Source: Sandaracinobacter neustonicus
Lineage (GTDB): Bacteria > Pseudomonadota > Alphaproteobacteria > Sphingomonadales > Sphingomonadaceae
Length of the DNA: 64,000 nt
Direction: 5' to 3'
Assembly: GCF_006385875.1 (NCBI RefSeq)
Contig: NZ_VFSU01000034.1
Coordinates: 372,001-436,000, forward strand
In this document: positions 61,590-64,000 of the stretch, one piece after another
How the letters are laid out: every line of letters begins with the position of its first letter
How positions within the stretch are numbered: position 1 is the stretch's first letter
Program-made: the position numbers and the translations under genes
The notes under the pieces: generated by a model
What the model was told of the DNA's origin: nothing
Seen by the model: the letters and a program-made list of their open reading frames with translations, nothing else
The model's database searches: none

Positions 61590-61967
61590 TCATTCCCGAG
61601 GTCCGCGCATCTGCGCTTCCGCCCGGGCTTCGCGCTTCTCGTTGTAGCTTTCGATATCCTTGACCAGAAACCAGTTCAGCAGCGTGCGGATGGTGGCGAT
61701 GGCGGCGAGCTGGCCGATGGAGTTCCACGATGGCGCAATCGCCGAGCGGATGATGTCGGCGGCAAGCGCGAATTCCAGCGCCAGCACGATCCACAGCGCG
61801 AAGCGGAACCATGTCTCGCGCCGACGGTCGAGATCGGGGGCCTTGCCGATTGCGCCCAGCGTGTTGGCGACGGCTTCCAGCGCCGCATAGGCCAGCAACA
61901 GCACCACCATGGCTTCGATCGCCAGCGCGATGATCGCGGCGAACTCCTGAAAATACTCTTCGATCAC
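61590..61967 (-). CDS. DUF1622 family membrane protein
   Basis: 125 residues from a GTG at 61967 with a GGGGAG ribosome site. Three hydrophobic helices with RRRETWFRFALWIVLALEFALAADI, the family's hallmark stretch, and a charged C-terminal tail (ESYNEKREARAE). Function unknown. The longer open frame upstream of the GTG has no homology-like character. Confidence 0.85.
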   Translation of the reverse strand: MIEEYFQEFAAIIALAIEAMVVLLLAYAALEAVANTLGAIGKAPDLDRRRETWFRFALWIVLALEFALAADIIRSAIAPSWNSIGQLAAIATIRTLLNWFLVKDIESYNEKREARAEAQMRGPRE

Positions 61968-62098
61968 GTTTTGCTCCCCGTGCTGCTGTCCTCGCCTCTG
62001 GCGATTACCGCGATTCACCGCGCCCAATTGCCTGAAACTGGTCTGTCCGCGGGCGGCCGCACAGGCATGGAAGCATTTTCCCGACGGAAGGCAAATCG

Positions 62099-62545
62099 AT
62101 GAGTTTTGACGATATGGACAATGGCACCCGCATGGCCTCCATGCGCACAACCGCCGCCTTCCAGCGCACGCGGATGGCATCCGACCGCACATTGATGGCG
62201 TCTCTGCGCACCTCGCTGTCGATGATCGGCTTCGGCTTCACCATCTTCAGCTTCTTTCGCACGCTGGCCAAGGACGATCTGCTGGGCAATCAGGTGCCAA
62301 ACCATGCCCCCGCCCTGTTCGGGCTGGCGCTGGTGATGCTGGGCGTGACGACGCTCTCCATCGCGCTGGTGGCGGATTTCCGTTACAACGCCAGCCTGCG
62401 TCGGCAGCGCCAGACCTTTCTGGAAGCCGGACTGCTGCGGGCGGACGATGATTTCCCCCGGTCATGGGCGTGGGTGATCGCCTTCCTGCTGCTGCTGGTC
62501 GGGCTGATGGCGATGCTGTCCATCCTCTTCGGCTTCGGCTCGTAG
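62099..62545 (+). CDS. DUF202 family membrane protein
   Basis: 148 residues. Starts with a polar Met/Arg/Thr-rich segment, then RTLMASLRTSLSMIGFGFTIFSFF typical of YidH/DUF202, and three membrane helices in all. Function unknown. Divergent from DUF1622 with about 130 nt between starts. It ends directly at a long inverted repeat. Confidence 0.85.
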   Translation: MSFDDMDNGTRMASMRTTAAFQRTRMASDRTLMASLRTSLSMIGFGFTIFSFFRTLAKDDLLGNQVPNHAPALFGLALVMLGVTTLSIALVADFRYNASLRRQRQTFLEAGLLRADDDFPRSWAWVIAFLLLLVGLMAMLSILFGFGS

Positions 62546-62627
62546 AGACCGTTTGAGAATTGGTCGGTTGAGGGCCTGCGCGGAAATGACCCGCAGGACC
62601 GACGCGGACAATTCTCAAACGGTCTCT
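62544..62627. repeat. 84-nt inverted repeat after the DUF202 gene
   Basis: Perfect 19-bp terminal inverted repeat (62544-62562 and 62609-62627), starting within the DUF202 stop codon. Inside, gtcggt/accgac and cctgcg/cgcagg can extend the fold. This could be a terminator, but its length and the AT-rich arms (gtttgagaatt) also resemble a miniature mobile repeat. Confidence 0.75.
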
Positions 62628-62634
62628 TAAACGC

Positions 62635-62666
62635 AAAAGGGCCGGGCAGCTTTCCCTGCCCGGCCC
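62635..62666 (-). terminator. Rho-independent terminator of the sulfatase gene
   Basis: On the minus strand an 11-bp GC stem (gggccgggcag / ctgcccggccc, 6-nt loop) is followed by TTTT. It lies 24 nt downstream of the sulfatase stop. Confidence 0.75.
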
Positions 62667-62690
62667 GATTGTCTGGCTTCGGCCCTGAAC

Positions 62691-64000
<1,310 letters not shown>

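Overview
The window is GC-rich chromosomal DNA from an alphaproteobacterium, most likely a member of the Sphingomonadales. The evidence is two secreted proteins with the PEPxxWA form of the PEP-CTERM tail, an atpI-B-E-F'-F (F0-only) operon with a separate b' subunit, a linked glyQ-glyS-ppdK run, and the intergenic palindromes (for example the cttcgacaagctcag type) that I associate with this group. Most of the window is tightly packed housekeeping sequence with many 1-8 nt gene overlaps. I see no prophage, insertion sequence, CRISPR array or rRNA.

Layout. 1-7.8 kb: 3' part of an L,D-transpeptidase-like gene with two related domains, a small membrane protein, two tandem paralogous lipoproteins, a sulfotransferase overlapping a serine beta-lactamase-like hydrolase, a PEP-CTERM protein, then a TraB/GumN protein coupled to an acyl-CoA ligase. 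8-16.9 kb: glyQ, glyS, ppdK, a CaiB-type CoA-transferase, an alpha/beta hydrolase and an FAD oxidoreductase, six genes almost without gaps. 17-24 kb: DsbA-like lipoprotein, smc, then the ATP synthase F0 operon closed by a strong terminator and followed by a cluster of palindromic repeats. 24-34.5 kb: chorismate mutase, polyprenyl diphosphate synthase, hrpB, gyrB, recF, YggT, folD, MarC. 34.6-42 kb: second PEP-CTERM protein with a possible ribosome-site-sequestering leader, clpA, a MazEF-like toxin-antitoxin pair, rplY-pth-GNAT-ychF. 42-44.2 kb: a second repeat cluster, a cation-efflux transporter, an isolated ccmA and a tRNA-Pro(GGG). 44.3-52.7 kb: a nine-gene minus-strand operon from folE and rimO through ogt, a membrane spermidine-synthase-like protein and argC to two GNATs, a gamma carbonic anhydrase and a Gfo/Idh/MocA oxidoreductase.

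52.8-64 kb is the accessory part. A TIR-domain protein with one membrane helix and a TolB-like/TPR C-terminal half is followed by a small lipoprotein and a convergent secreted trypsin-like protease. A Crp/Fnr regulator then borders a sulfatase-related region: a formylglycine-generating enzyme that keeps both active-site cysteines, an outer-membrane porin gene broken by a frameshift and a stop codon, a 37-residue membrane peptide gene coupled to that porin, a BASS-type transporter, two small DUF membrane proteins, and a sulfatase running off the right edge. The formylglycine enzyme would be expected to activate the sulfatase; the porin would have been an entry route for an anionic substrate but looks inactive here.

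The most unusual items are the composite three-hairpin intergenic element (two clear copies plus one divergent inverted copy), the broken porin with its coupled micropeptide, the TIR-TolB-TPR membrane protein, and the hairpin that can cover the ribosome-binding site of a PEP-CTERM gene.
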